64,000 bases of DNA from Clostridia bacterium (GCA_017550105.1 JAFYLQ010000049.1:1-64000); one strand, 5' to 3'; counted from the first letter of the stretch, positions 26,964-35,280 are shown. The notes: generated by a model from the sequence alone, not told the origin. Numbers and translations: made by a program.

Positions 26964-26992
26964 ATTATAACATACAAATTTTCATTTGTAAA
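26964..26992 (-). promoter_or_regulatory. rpsO promoter
   Basis: On the minus strand TTTACA (26987-26992) and TATAAT (26964-26969) are 17 bases apart. The -35 box starts only three bases after the stop codon of the upstream aldolase gene, and no terminator lies between, so aldolase transcripts may run into rpsO-pnp. Confidence 0.8.
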
Positions 26993-26995
26993 GTC

Positions 26996-28216
26996 TTATT
27001 TACCTGCTTTTTTTGAATATTTTACCTTATAAATAAAGTTCATAAGGTGTGCATCAAATGCACCGATGGGCTTTGCTTCAGCGTAAAGCTCGGCGCCGAT
27101 AGCGGTTTTACAGCCTTTTTCCATAACAAGCTCAACTGCTTCTGCATCGTATTCACTACCTGCTACGCAAAGTGCACCGTTGTCCTTAACGAATACAGCG
27201 TTACGCTTGCCAAGTGCACGAGCAACCTTTTTGCTTGACTTGTTGGTTGAAGCGGGGTCAAATGTTGCACACTTAACAACGGGACCGCAAAGCTGAGCAA
27301 GGTCATCGAGGAAGGGCTTCATCTTCTTGCCCTTTCTTGACATTGCAACAACGCTTGCATCCTTGGTGTGACGGATGTAGTTAACGTCTTTTCTCTTTTT
27401 GTAAATTCTCCAGTGTAAGTCTGCACTGTCGGGGATATCACCGCCGCCAATCCATGCACCGCTCTTAGTGTCAATAATTGCACTTGCCTTGTCCTTTTCA
27501 CCAACAAAAATGCAATCGCCCTTTCTTGAGCTGTCGCAGGGAGCAAATTCCTTGGCGGGCTTGTATTTTTCACCGGATGTGATAACGTCGGTAACGTAGT
27601 CGATAACACCTGCGAAGGTATCAATAGCCTTGCCTGAAATATCACTGCAACGATTGATAATGAAATCATCACAAACCTTTTCAAGAGCAATTGCAACCTT
27701 GAAGGCATTGTCGTAGTCAACACCCATACAAACGGCACCGTGGTGCTTCATAATAACTGCTTTTGAATCTGAACGCTCAAGAGCGGCAATAACACCCTTG
27801 CGAAGCTTGGGCTGACCGGGAAGACCGTATGATGCACAGGGAACTGATGAGCCGAGAAGCTCAGCATCGGCACCTGTGATATTATTAACATCAAGACCGA
27901 GTGTGCTTACAACTGAAGCGTTCTTCTGATGAGTGTGGATTACAAAGTTAACGTCGGGACGAAGCTCGTAGCAGGATGCGTGAATACCTTTTTCTGATGA
28001 GGGCTTAACGTCGCCGTCATAAGTAAGGTCAGCGATATTTACAAGCACGATATCGTCGGGAGTAAGTGTATCGTAAGCCTTGCCGCTGGGAGTGATAACA
28101 AACTGAGCCTCGTTGATACGGCAGCTGATGTTACCCCAGGTTCTTACAATAAGACCTGCCTTTAAAAGCTCGTGACCGGCACGGATAACTAAATTTTTAG
28201 CTTCTAAAATATCCAT
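26996..28216 (-). CDS. Tandem-domain class II aldolase/adducin family protein
   Basis: A 406-residue protein made of two class II aldolase-like domains. Domain 1 (residues 1-215) has the metal site VNFVIHTHQKNASVV and AVIMKHHGAVCMGVDYDNAF plus VRTWGNIS and ITPSGKAYDTL, as in L-fuculose-phosphate aldolase. Domain 2 (about 230-400) repeats the fold, but the metal motifs read VNYIRHTKDASVV and AVFVKDNGALCV, so two zinc histidines are replaced. Domain 2 is therefore probably structural or regulatory. Expected reaction: reversible cleavage of a ketose phosphate or related sugar; substrate unknown. Start ATG behind AAAGGATTG. It is adjacent to the aminotransferase/transketolase locus. Confidence 0.8.
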   Translation of the reverse strand: MDILEAKNLVIRAGHELLKAGLIVRTWGNISCRINEAQFVITPSGKAYDTLTPDDIVLVNIADLTYDGDVKPSSEKGIHASCYELRPDVNFVIHTHQKNASVVSTLGLDVNNITGADAELLGSSVPCASYGLPGQPKLRKGVIAALERSDSKAVIMKHHGAVCMGVDYDNAFKVAIALEKVCDDFIINRCSDISGKAIDTFAGVIDYVTDVITSGEKYKPAKEFAPCDSSRKGDCIFVGEKDKASAIIDTKSGAWIGGGDIPDSADLHWRIYKKRKDVNYIRHTKDASVVAMSRKGKKMKPFLDDLAQLCGPVVKCATFDPASTNKSSKKVARALGKRNAVFVKDNGALCVAGSEYDAEAVELVMEKGCKTAIGAELYAEAKPIGAFDAHLMNFIYKVKYSKKAGK

Positions 28217-28233
28217 AAAATCAATCCTTTCTA

Positions 28234-28392
28234 TAATTAGGAATGAGGAATTAGGAATGAGGAATTGAGGGGCTAACGCCGATTATAATTCGGAATGCGT
28301 AATTCGTAATGCATAATTAAAGGGGCAAAGCCGATTATAATGCCGACCGCAGGTCCCGATAATTACGCATTAAGCATTATGAATTACGAATT
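28234..28392. repeat. Dispersed intergenic repeat, copy C
   Basis: Gene-free DNA between the aldolase and aminotransferase genes. It begins with tandem GGAATGAGGAATTA units, then two GGGGC(T/A)AA(C/A)GCCGATTATAAT modules and the core GCCGACCGCAGGTCCCG. 28336-28392 is the inverted partner of copy B. Upstream of the aldolase it might also contribute a TATAAT box (CCGAATTATAATCGG on the minus strand), which is only a possibility. Confidence 0.75.
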
Positions 28393-28410
28393 TTCGTTCT
28401 TCTCATTCCA

Positions 28411-28438
28411 AAAATGCCACGGAAACCCGTGGCATTTT
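28411..28438 (-). terminator. Terminator of aminotransferase 1
   Basis: A perfect 12-base stem (28411-28422 with 28427-28438) with a four-base loop, 12 bases past the minus-strand stop. Confidence 0.85.
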
Positions 28439-28450
28439 AAATTCAAGTGA

Positions 28451-29932
28451 TTAACCTTCTTTAATTGCAACGTTTGCAAATACCTTGTCGAATCTGTTAA
28501 GAGCTTCGTCAATAAGCTCGGGAGTATAGCAAGCGTTAGTGTAAAGACGGCTACCTGCAAGAGTAACAAGACCCTCTGCCATATAAGCCGCACCCATGTG
28601 CTGCATTTCTTTCTTTCTTTCGCTTGTTGCTGAAAGAACGTTGGGAATTGTCCAAGGCTTGCACCAGTTGATTGAGTAGTGCATTGTACCAACAGTGTCG
28701 ATGTGACATACTGAACCTTGGTTGAATGCTACGAAGGGAAGGTCGTATTTCTTGATGAGCTCTTGAAGACCCTTTGTAAGTCTGTCACCCATCTGACCTG
28801 CCTTCTGACAAGCGTTCTGTCTGTCGATTTCTTCAAGGGTGTAGTAACCTGCTACGCAAGAGATAGGTGTAGCAGCCATTGTACCGCCCATAAATGCCTT
28901 TTTAACCTTTTCGCCACTGGCGTCAAGACCTGCACCGAGATATTTCATATATTCTCTCTTACCACCGATACCGCCTGCACCGGGATAACCACCGGCAATA
29001 ACCTTACCGAAGATAGTAAGGTCAGGAGATACACCGTAGTAGCCCTGAGCACCTGCCATACCGATGCGGAAGCCTGTAACAACCTCATCGAAGATAAGAA
29101 GAGCACCGTATTTACGGCAAAGTCTTTCAACGCCCTTGTTGAAGTCTTTATCAAGAGGTCTTGTGCCGCTTTCGGGACCGATGGGCTCGATGAATACAGC
29201 AGCAGTACCGCCTGTGAAGAGGTTACGTCTGAGAACTCTTTCAAGTGAATCAAGGTCATTGGGGAAGAATTCCTGAGTGTGCTTGAAGAGGTAGAGCGGA
29301 ACACCGTGTGCCTGAGTGAATTTTGAGCCGGGAACACGGATACTGTAACCTAACTGGTCACTCCAACCGTGGTAAGCACCACCCATTTTTACGATATTCT
29401 TTTTCTTTGTAGCAAGTCTTGCAACACGGATAGCTGCCATACAAGCCTCTGTACCTGAACCGAGCATACGGAACATTTCTACAGATTCCATGCTATCGCA
29501 GATTTTCTTTGCAAGCTTGTATTCAAATTCATGGAAAAGACCTGTTGAGGGGCCGCAGGTGTTAAGAAGGTCGATAACCTGATCTCTTACAACCTTGGGG
29601 TTGGAGCCGAGAACTGTGGGGCCACCTGCCTGAAGGAAGTCGAAGTATTCGTTGCCGTCAACGTCGTAAAGCATCATACCGTCAGCCTTTGTGAAAACAA
29701 GGGGGAAGGGATAGTTGAAGGCAAGGTTGTGCTGAACACCGCCGGGGATAACCTGTTTAGCTTCCTCGATCATCTCTTTGCTCTTTGCACATTTTTTGTC
29801 GAAGTATTCTTCTTCGTACTGCTTAAGTACATCGGGCTTAATTGTGTAAATGGGTTTTTTGATGAGTTCGTCAAGCTGTCTTGTAACGGCGGCAGCGTCA
29901 TGATACTCACTGATTGCGAATCTTGTGTCCAT
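28451..29932 (-). CDS. Class III aminotransferase 1, glutamate-1-semialdehyde aminomutase-like
   Basis: A 493-residue PLP enzyme starting at ATG 29932, behind AAGGAGG; a longer upstream frame has no ribosome site. The core matches the GSAM branch: PGGVQHNLAF, LYDVDGNEYFDFLQAGGPTV, LGSGTEACMAAIRVARLATK, GAYHGWSDQ, LLIFDEVVTGFRIG (PLP-binding aspartate) and LTIFGKVIAGGYPGAGGIGG, whose lysine binds PLP. An N-terminal extension of about 60 residues, with YEEEYFDKKCAKSKEMIEEA, is longer than in HemL. No heme genes lie nearby, so true HemL is unlikely. It probably transaminates a sugar-like or small keto substrate of the neighbouring locus (inference). Confidence 0.85.
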   Translation of the reverse strand: MDTRFAISEYHDAAAVTRQLDELIKKPIYTIKPDVLKQYEEEYFDKKCAKSKEMIEEAKQVIPGGVQHNLAFNYPFPLVFTKADGMMLYDVDGNEYFDFLQAGGPTVLGSNPKVVRDQVIDLLNTCGPSTGLFHEFEYKLAKKICDSMESVEMFRMLGSGTEACMAAIRVARLATKKKNIVKMGGAYHGWSDQLGYSIRVPGSKFTQAHGVPLYLFKHTQEFFPNDLDSLERVLRRNLFTGGTAAVFIEPIGPESGTRPLDKDFNKGVERLCRKYGALLIFDEVVTGFRIGMAGAQGYYGVSPDLTIFGKVIAGGYPGAGGIGGKREYMKYLGAGLDASGEKVKKAFMGGTMAATPISCVAGYYTLEEIDRQNACQKAGQMGDRLTKGLQELIKKYDLPFVAFNQGSVCHIDTVGTMHYSINWCKPWTIPNVLSATSERKKEMQHMGAAYMAEGLVTLAGSRLYTNACYTPELIDEALNRFDKVFANVAIKEG

Positions 29933-29948
29933 AATAAGTAACCTCCTT

Positions 29949-29970
29949 GGAGTGAATTTACGTTCACTCC
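29949..29970. promoter_or_regulatory. Palindrome at start of aminotransferase 1 transcript
   Basis: GGAGTGAA and TTCACTCC form a perfect 8-base inverted repeat with a 6-base spacer. It lies between the -10 box and the ribosome site, which it touches. It could be a repressor operator at +1 or an RNA hairpin at the extreme 5' end. Confidence 0.6.
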
Positions 29971-29971
29971 A

Positions 29972-30001
29972 ATTATATACTATAATAATTATTTGTGTCA
30001 A
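29972..30001 (-). promoter_or_regulatory. Promoter of aminotransferase 1
   Basis: On the minus strand TTGACA (29996-30001) and TATAAT (29972-29977) with an 18-base spacer. One end of the 306-base divergent region between the two aminotransferase transcription units. Confidence 0.8.
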
Positions 30002-30167
30002 GAAAAAACAAGCCCACTGAAAAAAGAGTGTGAAAATTAAACAAAAATTTAACATAGCTTTTATGCAGAATTTCAAAGAGAAACAGCTATTTGTTGTTTA
30101 AAACACAAAAACGCAGAATTCACGGCGAAAAGTACAAAAAGTAAGGCATTTTGTTTGGTGGTATTTG

Positions 30168-30196
30168 TTGACATTGCACCATTCATCTGTTAATAT
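30168..30196 (+). promoter_or_regulatory. Promoter of SCP2-aminotransferase-transketolase operon
   Basis: TTGACA (30168-30173) is followed after 17 bases by TAATAT (30191-30196); a better TATAAT at 30196-30201 would give a 22-base spacer. About 40 bases ahead of the chosen start codon. The rest of 29933-30238 holds no recognisable gene. Confidence 0.6.
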
Positions 30197-30238
30197 ATAA
30201 TAGACTATAAACGTTTAGCAAAAAGGAGGATGTTTGTT

Positions 30239-31006
30239 TTGCAAAACTTAATGGATTCCAAAACTCTTGCCTACATCAATATGTATGCAGTATTAGGAAC
30301 GTTGGAAAATCTTTGTGAGCTTGTCCCCGAGGCATCAGAGCTTCTTGCGGGCAAAAAACCCATTTCCATCGGTTTTGAAGTAAAGGGTGGCCCCTCAGCT
30401 ACAATTTATTTCAAAAATGGTAAATGTCGTATGGAGCAGGGTTGCAGTAACTGTGACGTTAAGCTTCCCTTCTCAAGCTGTGAAAAGTTCAACGGTCTTA
30501 TTGACGGTACGGTGACACCCATACCCTCAAAGGGCTTTACACACATTGGTTTCCTTCTTAAAACCTTTACACCCCTTACAGACCTGCTTTCAAAATATAT
30601 GAGAGCAACTGAGGAAGACCTCAAGGACCCCGTTTTCTTTGAAATCAGCACAAAGCTTATGCTTTACACAATCGGTGTTGCAATTTCTCAGATTGGTAAC
30701 AACGACGAAATCGGTAAATTCAGCGCACAGTCCATTGCTGACGGAAGCATTTATCTCGGCATAAAGGACAATATCGGTGTTGAAATCGTTTGTAAGGACC
30801 ACCGACTTGTTACTGTTAAAAAGGTTCCCGAAAAATATCGTTCCTCTATGATTTTTGAATCTATCGAAATCGCAAGAGACCTCTTTGACGGCAAGGTTAA
30901 TGCTCTTGATTGTATTGGTGTAGGTAAAATCGAAATGCACGGTCTTGTAAGTATGCTTGACAACGTCAACCGTATACTTGACAGAGTTGCATTGTATCTT
31001 GCGTAA
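30239..31006 (+). CDS. SCP2-like protein 1
   Basis: I chose TTG 30239 as start, since AAGGAGG at 30223-30229 abuts ATG 30230 with no spacing but is nine bases from the TTG. The 255-residue protein has an SCP-2-like region: ISIGFEVKGGPSATIYFKNG, KCRMEQGCSNCDVKLPFSSC and SKGFTHIGFLLKTFTPLTDL. Family knowledge: such domains bind lipids or other hydrophobic ligands. The C-terminal half (ALDCIGVGKIEMHGLVSMLD) is alpha/beta and undefined. No signal peptide. It opens the operon with aminotransferase 2 twelve bases downstream, and a distant paralogue closes it. Function unknown; a ligand-presenting or scaffold role is only a guess. Confidence 0.65.
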   Translation: MQNLMDSKTLAYINMYAVLGTLENLCELVPEASELLAGKKPISIGFEVKGGPSATIYFKNGKCRMEQGCSNCDVKLPFSSCEKFNGLIDGTVTPIPSKGFTHIGFLLKTFTPLTDLLSKYMRATEEDLKDPVFFEISTKLMLYTIGVAISQIGNNDEIGKFSAQSIADGSIYLGIKDNIGVEIVCKDHRLVTVKKVPEKYRSSMIFESIEIARDLFDGKVNALDCIGVGKIEMHGLVSMLDNVNRILDRVALYLA

Positions 31007-31018
31007 GGAGGAAGTAAT

Positions 31019-32284
31019 ATGAGTAAGTTCCCAACATTTGATACCACAAAAAGCCGTGAAATGTTTGAAAGAGCAACAAAGGTTATTCCTTCAGGTATTT
31101 ACGGTCACTTAGGTCCTGCTGAAGGACAGTGGATTCCCGTTTCAAAGTGGCCTTCATTCTCAGAAAGAGCACAGGGCTCATATTTCTGGGACGTTGACGG
31201 CAACAAATATATTGACTATATGTGTGCTTATGGTCCCAACGTTCTCGGCTACAATGACCCCGACGTTGATGCCGCTGCTCTTAAACAGTTAAAACTCGGT
31301 AACTGTACAACCGCACCTGCAAAGGTTATGGTTGAATGTGCAGAAACACTTGTTGATACAGTTGCATCTGCCGACTGGGCATTTTTCTGCAAGAACGGTT
31401 CCGATACAACAACACTTGCAACAATGGCCGCAAGAGCACACACCCATAAGAAAAAAATAATTTTCCTTAAATACTATTATCATGGAGATTTTCCGTGGGC
31501 ACAGAAAATCGACTATCCCGGTATTACTCCCGAAGACGTAGCAAATAATATTATCTGCCCCTGGTTTGACCTTGATGCTATCCAGAAGGCTTATGATGAT
31601 AACAATGGCGATATTGCCGGTATTATTGCTCAGCCCTATGACCACGGTAACTTTAAGGATAACGAGGTTGCTTCAAAGGAATATTGGCAGTCAGTTCGTA
31701 AATGGTGCGATGACCACGGCGTGGTTCTTATTATTGACGACGTTCGTGCAGGTTTCCGTCTTGACCTTGCAGGTTCCGACCATTACTATGGCTTCAAGGC
31801 TGACCTTATCTGTTTCTGTAAGGCTCTTGCTAACGGCTACAATATGTCGGCACTTTGCGGTGGCGAACATATGAAATCAACCGTTTCGGGTATTACATAC
31901 ACAGGTTCTTATTGGATGAGTGGCGTTCCCTTTGCAGCTTGTATTGCTTGTATCAACAAAATGAAGGCTCTTGACACACCTAAAATGTTCCGTGAACTCG
32001 GTACTTTAGTTACCGACGGCTTCAAAAAAGCAGGTGCTGAGCACGGCTTCAACCTTGTTGTTTCGGGCGAACCCGCACTTTTCTATTTGAGAATTGCTAA
32101 TGATGATTCGCTTCTTCTCCATCAGGAGTGGGTTGCTGAATGTGTTAACAGAGGCTTGTTCATCACATCTCACCACAACCACTTCATCAATGCATCTCTC
32201 ACTCGTGAGGATATTAACCTTTCAGTTGAAATCGCTGAGGATGCATTCAAAGCGGTTAAAAAGAATCACCCCGAATTGGGCTGA
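31019..32284 (+). CDS. Class III aminotransferase 2, glutamate-1-semialdehyde aminomutase-like
   Basis: A 421-residue PLP enzyme with ATG behind AAGGAGGAAG. Conserved blocks: KVIPSGIYGHLGPAEGQWIP, YFWDVDGNKYIDYMCAYGPN, FCKNGSDTTTLATMAARAHT, YYYHGDFPWAQK, LIIDDVRAGFRLD (the first aspartates contact PLP) and LICFCKALANGYNMSALCGG, whose lysine forms the Schiff base. It is only distantly related to aminotransferase 1, so the two are probably not redundant. The FKNG pattern FCKNGSDTTT replaces the GSGTEAC of aminotransferase 1. It lies between SCP2-like 1 and the split transketolase, implying an amino-sugar or amino-ketose pathway. Confidence 0.83.
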   Translation: MSKFPTFDTTKSREMFERATKVIPSGIYGHLGPAEGQWIPVSKWPSFSERAQGSYFWDVDGNKYIDYMCAYGPNVLGYNDPDVDAAALKQLKLGNCTTAPAKVMVECAETLVDTVASADWAFFCKNGSDTTTLATMAARAHTHKKKIIFLKYYYHGDFPWAQKIDYPGITPEDVANNIICPWFDLDAIQKAYDDNNGDIAGIIAQPYDHGNFKDNEVASKEYWQSVRKWCDDHGVVLIIDDVRAGFRLDLAGSDHYYGFKADLICFCKALANGYNMSALCGGEHMKSTVSGITYTGSYWMSGVPFAACIACINKMKALDTPKMFRELGTLVTDGFKKAGAEHGFNLVVSGEPALFYLRIANDDSLLLHQEWVAECVNRGLFITSHHNHFINASLTREDINLSVEIAEDAFKAVKKNHPELG

Positions 32285-32335
32285 TTTAGGAATTGAACCG
32301 AGTTTTCGGTAATTTATATTTAGGAGGAATATAAA

Positions 32336-33208
32336 ATGGCACTTTCAAAACAGGAGTGGCTTGCTCTTGAAAAGAAAGCTAACGAACTCCGTAATCTCTG
32401 TCTTGATACTACCTATTGGGCAGGTAGTGGCCATATCGGTGGCGGTATGAGTGTTATGGATATTATGACAGTGTGCTATCACAAGTATATGCACATTAAG
32501 GTTGAGGATCCCAAGTGGGAGGATCGTGACAGATTCATTCTCAGTAAGGGTCATGCAGGTATTGCTTATGCACCTGTTCTTTGCGACCTTGGCTTCAACG
32601 ACAAAGAAATGCTCAAAACATTCAACCTTTCAGGTTCAAAAATGGGTATGCACCTTGACTCAAACAAGGTTGTTGGTGTTGATGCATCAACAGGCTCTCT
32701 TGGTCACGGTCTTTCAATCGGTGTAGGTACTGCACTTGCAGCACGTCTTCTTAAGAAGGACTACAAGACATTCGTTGTTCTCGGTGACGGTGAGCTTGAC
32801 GAAGGCTCAAACTGGGAAGCAGCAATGAGCGCCGCTCACTACAAGCTTACAAACCTTATTACTCTTGTTGACCGTAATCACAATATGATTGACGGTAACA
32901 CAGAGGACGTTATGGCTCTTGAGCCCCTTGCAGACAAATGGGAAGCATTCGGCTTCATCGTTAAGAAAATTGACGGTAACAATATTAAAGAGCTTTGCGA
33001 AGCTATTGACTTTGCATACGAAAACGAAACAGACAAACCCGTTCTTATCCTTTGCGATACAGTAAAGGGCTGTGGCATCGACTTTATTGAAGGTGACTTC
33101 AGATGGCACTACGGTGCATTTGACGATGCTAAATATGAGCAGGGTAAAAAGGCTCTTGAAAATTCTTATGCTGCAAGAGTTGCACGCGTTGAAAAGGAGG
33201 CAGAATAA
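32336..33208 (+). CDS. Transketolase, N-terminal (TPP-binding) subunit
   Basis: A 290-residue half transketolase. TPP-binding residues are in VVLGDGELDEGSNWEAAMSA and TLVDRNHNMIDGNTEDVM; substrate-side histidines in YWAGSGHIGGGMSVMDI and LSKGHAGIAYAPVL. Split transketolases of this type pair with a C-terminal subunit and form the active site together. The NHNMIDG segment replaces the usual NKLQIDG, a small difference near the cofactor pocket. It starts after an AGGAGG site and is followed three bases later by its partner gene. Confidence 0.9.
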   Translation: MALSKQEWLALEKKANELRNLCLDTTYWAGSGHIGGGMSVMDIMTVCYHKYMHIKVEDPKWEDRDRFILSKGHAGIAYAPVLCDLGFNDKEMLKTFNLSGSKMGMHLDSNKVVGVDASTGSLGHGLSIGVGTALAARLLKKDYKTFVVLGDGELDEGSNWEAAMSAAHYKLTNLITLVDRNHNMIDGNTEDVMALEPLADKWEAFGFIVKKIDGNNIKELCEAIDFAYENETDKPVLILCDTVKGCGIDFIEGDFRWHYGAFDDAKYEQGKKALENSYAARVARVEKEAE

Positions 33209-33210
33209 TT

Positions 33211-34221
33211 ATGGCAGGCGGATTAAGTTATACAGCTGAACAGTCAACCTCTCTCTCAACAGCCGAAATTTACGGTCAGGCTCTCGTTGAGTTGGCAGAG
33301 GCACATCCCGAGGTCGTAGCTCTTACTGCTGACCTTGCAAAATCAACAAAAATCGGTGATTTCCAGAAGAAATTCCCCGACAGATTCTTTAACGTAGGTA
33401 TTGCTGAACAGAATATGTTTGGTGTTGCTGCAGGTATGGCTAAGGCAGGTCTTGTTCCCTTCCTTTCCACATTCTCACAGTTCGCATCCTTCCGTTCTGC
33501 TGACCAGCTTCATACTGACCTTTGCTATCAGAACGTAAACGCAAAGGTTATTGCTACTCACTCAGGAACATCCTTCGGTCAGGCGGGTTCAACTCACCAC
33601 GCTATCTGTGACCTTGCACTTACACGTTCAATCCCCAATCTTACAGTTATCTGCCCCGCTGACGGTTACGAAACCTACAATGCAGTTATGGCAGCTTACA
33701 ACACACCCGGTCCCTTCTACATCCGTATCAACCGTGGCTTCGACCGTGTTCTTTACAAGGATGCTGACTACGGCTTTGAGGTTGGTAAGGCAGTAGAGGT
33801 TCACGAGGGTTCAGACATCACAGTTATCGCTTGCGGTTCTTGTGTATTCCAGGCTTATCAGGCTGCTGAATTCCTTGAGAAGGCAGACGGACTTAAGGTT
33901 CGTGTTCTTGATATGCACACAATTAAGCCCCTTGACAAGGAAGCAGTTCTTAAGGCAGTTATGGATACTCGCCGTATCATCACCGTTGAAGACCACACAG
34001 TTATCGGCGGTCTTGGTTCTGCAGTTGCAGAGGTTGTTGTTGAATCCGGTAAGGGCTGTGCATTCAAAAAATTAGGTGTTCAGGACACCTTTGCACCCAT
34101 CGGTCTTCACGAAGACATTATGTCATACCTCGGTATCGACTCCAACGGTATCATCGACGCAGTTCGTGAGGTTATGAAGGCAGACTTTGAAGAGGATAAT
34201 GACTGGGACGACGAATTCTAA
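33211..34221 (+). CDS. Transketolase, C-terminal (pyrimidine-binding) subunit
   Basis: A 336-residue protein with the transketolase pyrimidine domain (FFNVGIAEQNMFGVAAGMAK, containing the catalytic glutamate; FLSTFSQFASFRSADQLHTD; SGTSFGQAGSTHHAICDLAL) and the C-terminal domain (ITVEDHTVIGGLGSAVAEVV). It completes the enzyme with the previous gene. It ends in an acidic tail, EEDNDWDDEF. Whether the pair performs central pentose-phosphate transketolation or a special reaction of the locus (such as transfer to a branched or amino sugar) cannot be read; its genetic company favours the latter (inference). Confidence 0.9.
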   Translation: MAGGLSYTAEQSTSLSTAEIYGQALVELAEAHPEVVALTADLAKSTKIGDFQKKFPDRFFNVGIAEQNMFGVAAGMAKAGLVPFLSTFSQFASFRSADQLHTDLCYQNVNAKVIATHSGTSFGQAGSTHHAICDLALTRSIPNLTVICPADGYETYNAVMAAYNTPGPFYIRINRGFDRVLYKDADYGFEVGKAVEVHEGSDITVIACGSCVFQAYQAAEFLEKADGLKVRVLDMHTIKPLDKEAVLKAVMDTRRIITVEDHTVIGGLGSAVAEVVVESGKGCAFKKLGVQDTFAPIGLHEDIMSYLGIDSNGIIDAVREVMKADFEEDNDWDDEF

Positions 34222-34233
34222 GGAGGGAAATTT

Positions 34234-35052
34234 ATGGCAAATACACAGGAAGCCATGTATACCAATAAAATATTCCTTTGCGGTGCGTTGCCCCTCTTGA
34301 AAACTATCGTTGCAGACGTTCCCTCACTTCAGAAGAAGTTTGAGAACATTCACTGCATTTATCAGGTTAGTTGTCTTGATCCCGATGCTCCCGAAGGAAA
34401 GTGGGCTACCCACTTCGTTGTAAACGGTGACGAATGGCTCGTTCACGCTAACAAGGTTGCTTACAGAATTAAAGACCAGAAGTTCGTTGAGCTTCAGTTC
34501 AAATCTGTTGAAACAATGAACGCCTTTTTCAAAGGCAAAATCGGTCCCGCAACCTTACCCAAATTCATTGGCTTATCAAACGTTAAGGAATTAGCCGCAT
34601 TTATGATGGCTCTTCTTAAAATGTCAAGCCTTCTTACAGCCGAAAAACCCCCGGAAAAAGAAGAAGATAAGCGCCTTACAGTTAAGTGCTATTTCTACCT
34701 TCTTTCTTCAGGTATCAGCACCCTTAACAAAATGGGTCACGAGGGAATTCACGATTGGGCTTTAAAGAGCCCCGACCGTGTTTACGCATGGAAGGTTGAC
34801 GGCGAGGATTCTGTTTCTGCATATATCAGAATCAAAGCAGGTAAGAGTAAAGCAGGTAGAGGCGAATACAAACGTGCGCTTCCTTTCTTTACAATGCGCT
34901 TCAACAATCTTGACAGTGCCCTTGGCATTCTTATGTCCATCGATGATATGATTGAATCCGTTCAGCAGGGCAAGCTCATCATGGAAGGTGCACCCGAATT
35001 CGGTGCTCAGATTGGTGGGTATATGATGGAAATCGGCGCAATGGCAAAATAA
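34234..35052 (+). CDS. SCP2-like protein 2
   Basis: A 272-residue protein behind AAGGAGGG. The region KWATHFVVNGDEWLVHANKV, then FVELQFKSVETMNAFFKGK and LPKFIGLSNVKELAAFMMAL, follows the order of the SCP2-like block in the gene at 30239 (strand pair, LxF-S-E-N, then an FxxLxxxL helix), so I regard the two as remote paralogues. The C-terminal half, KRALPFFTMRFNNLDSALGI, is again alpha/beta. No membrane or signal segment. It is the last gene of the operon. Function not recognised. Confidence 0.6.
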   Translation: MANTQEAMYTNKIFLCGALPLLKTIVADVPSLQKKFENIHCIYQVSCLDPDAPEGKWATHFVVNGDEWLVHANKVAYRIKDQKFVELQFKSVETMNAFFKGKIGPATLPKFIGLSNVKELAAFMMALLKMSSLLTAEKPPEKEEDKRLTVKCYFYLLSSGISTLNKMGHEGIHDWALKSPDRVYAWKVDGEDSVSAYIRIKAGKSKAGRGEYKRALPFFTMRFNNLDSALGILMSIDDMIESVQQGKLIMEGAPEFGAQIGGYMMEIGAMAK

Positions 35053-35250
35053 CAATATAATCTATGGCGCAGGACTTGATTTAGCCTACTCGCTGTATCT
35101 TATACAGCTTCGTATTCTAAATCTTCGTCCTGCGCTCATATCTTATATCGTTATTACCTTGACCGTCAGTTACGCCTTCACTCGGCAAAGCCACCTTCTG
35201 CATCCATATCTTGCACCATTATTACCTTGACCGAGAATATATCGTATTTT

Positions 35251-35280
35251 AAGGGGAGGCTTTAGAGTCTCCCTTTTTTA
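35251..35280 (+). terminator. Terminator 1 after transketolase operon
   Basis: Stem GGGAGGCT with AGTCTCCC (one G-U pair, four-base loop), followed by seven T. Confidence 0.75.

Noticed and set aside
28718..29248. 176-codon plus-strand frame opposite aminotransferase 1
   Set aside because: Antisense shadow of a clear PLP enzyme; composition is Cys/Thr-rich as in other shadows here.
28451..29932. True glutamate-1-semialdehyde aminomutase (hemL) for either aminotransferase
   Set aside because: Both differ from HemL in length and key motifs, and no heme or cobalamin precursor gene is adjacent.
30230..30241. ATG 30230 as start of SCP2-like gene 1
   Set aside because: The ribosome site abuts it directly; TTG 30239 has proper spacing.
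32336..34221. Apulose-4-phosphate transketolase of apiose catabolism
   Set aside because: Split transketolases of many specificities look alike; the apiose isomerase/kinase neighbours are not recognisable, so the name would be unsupported.
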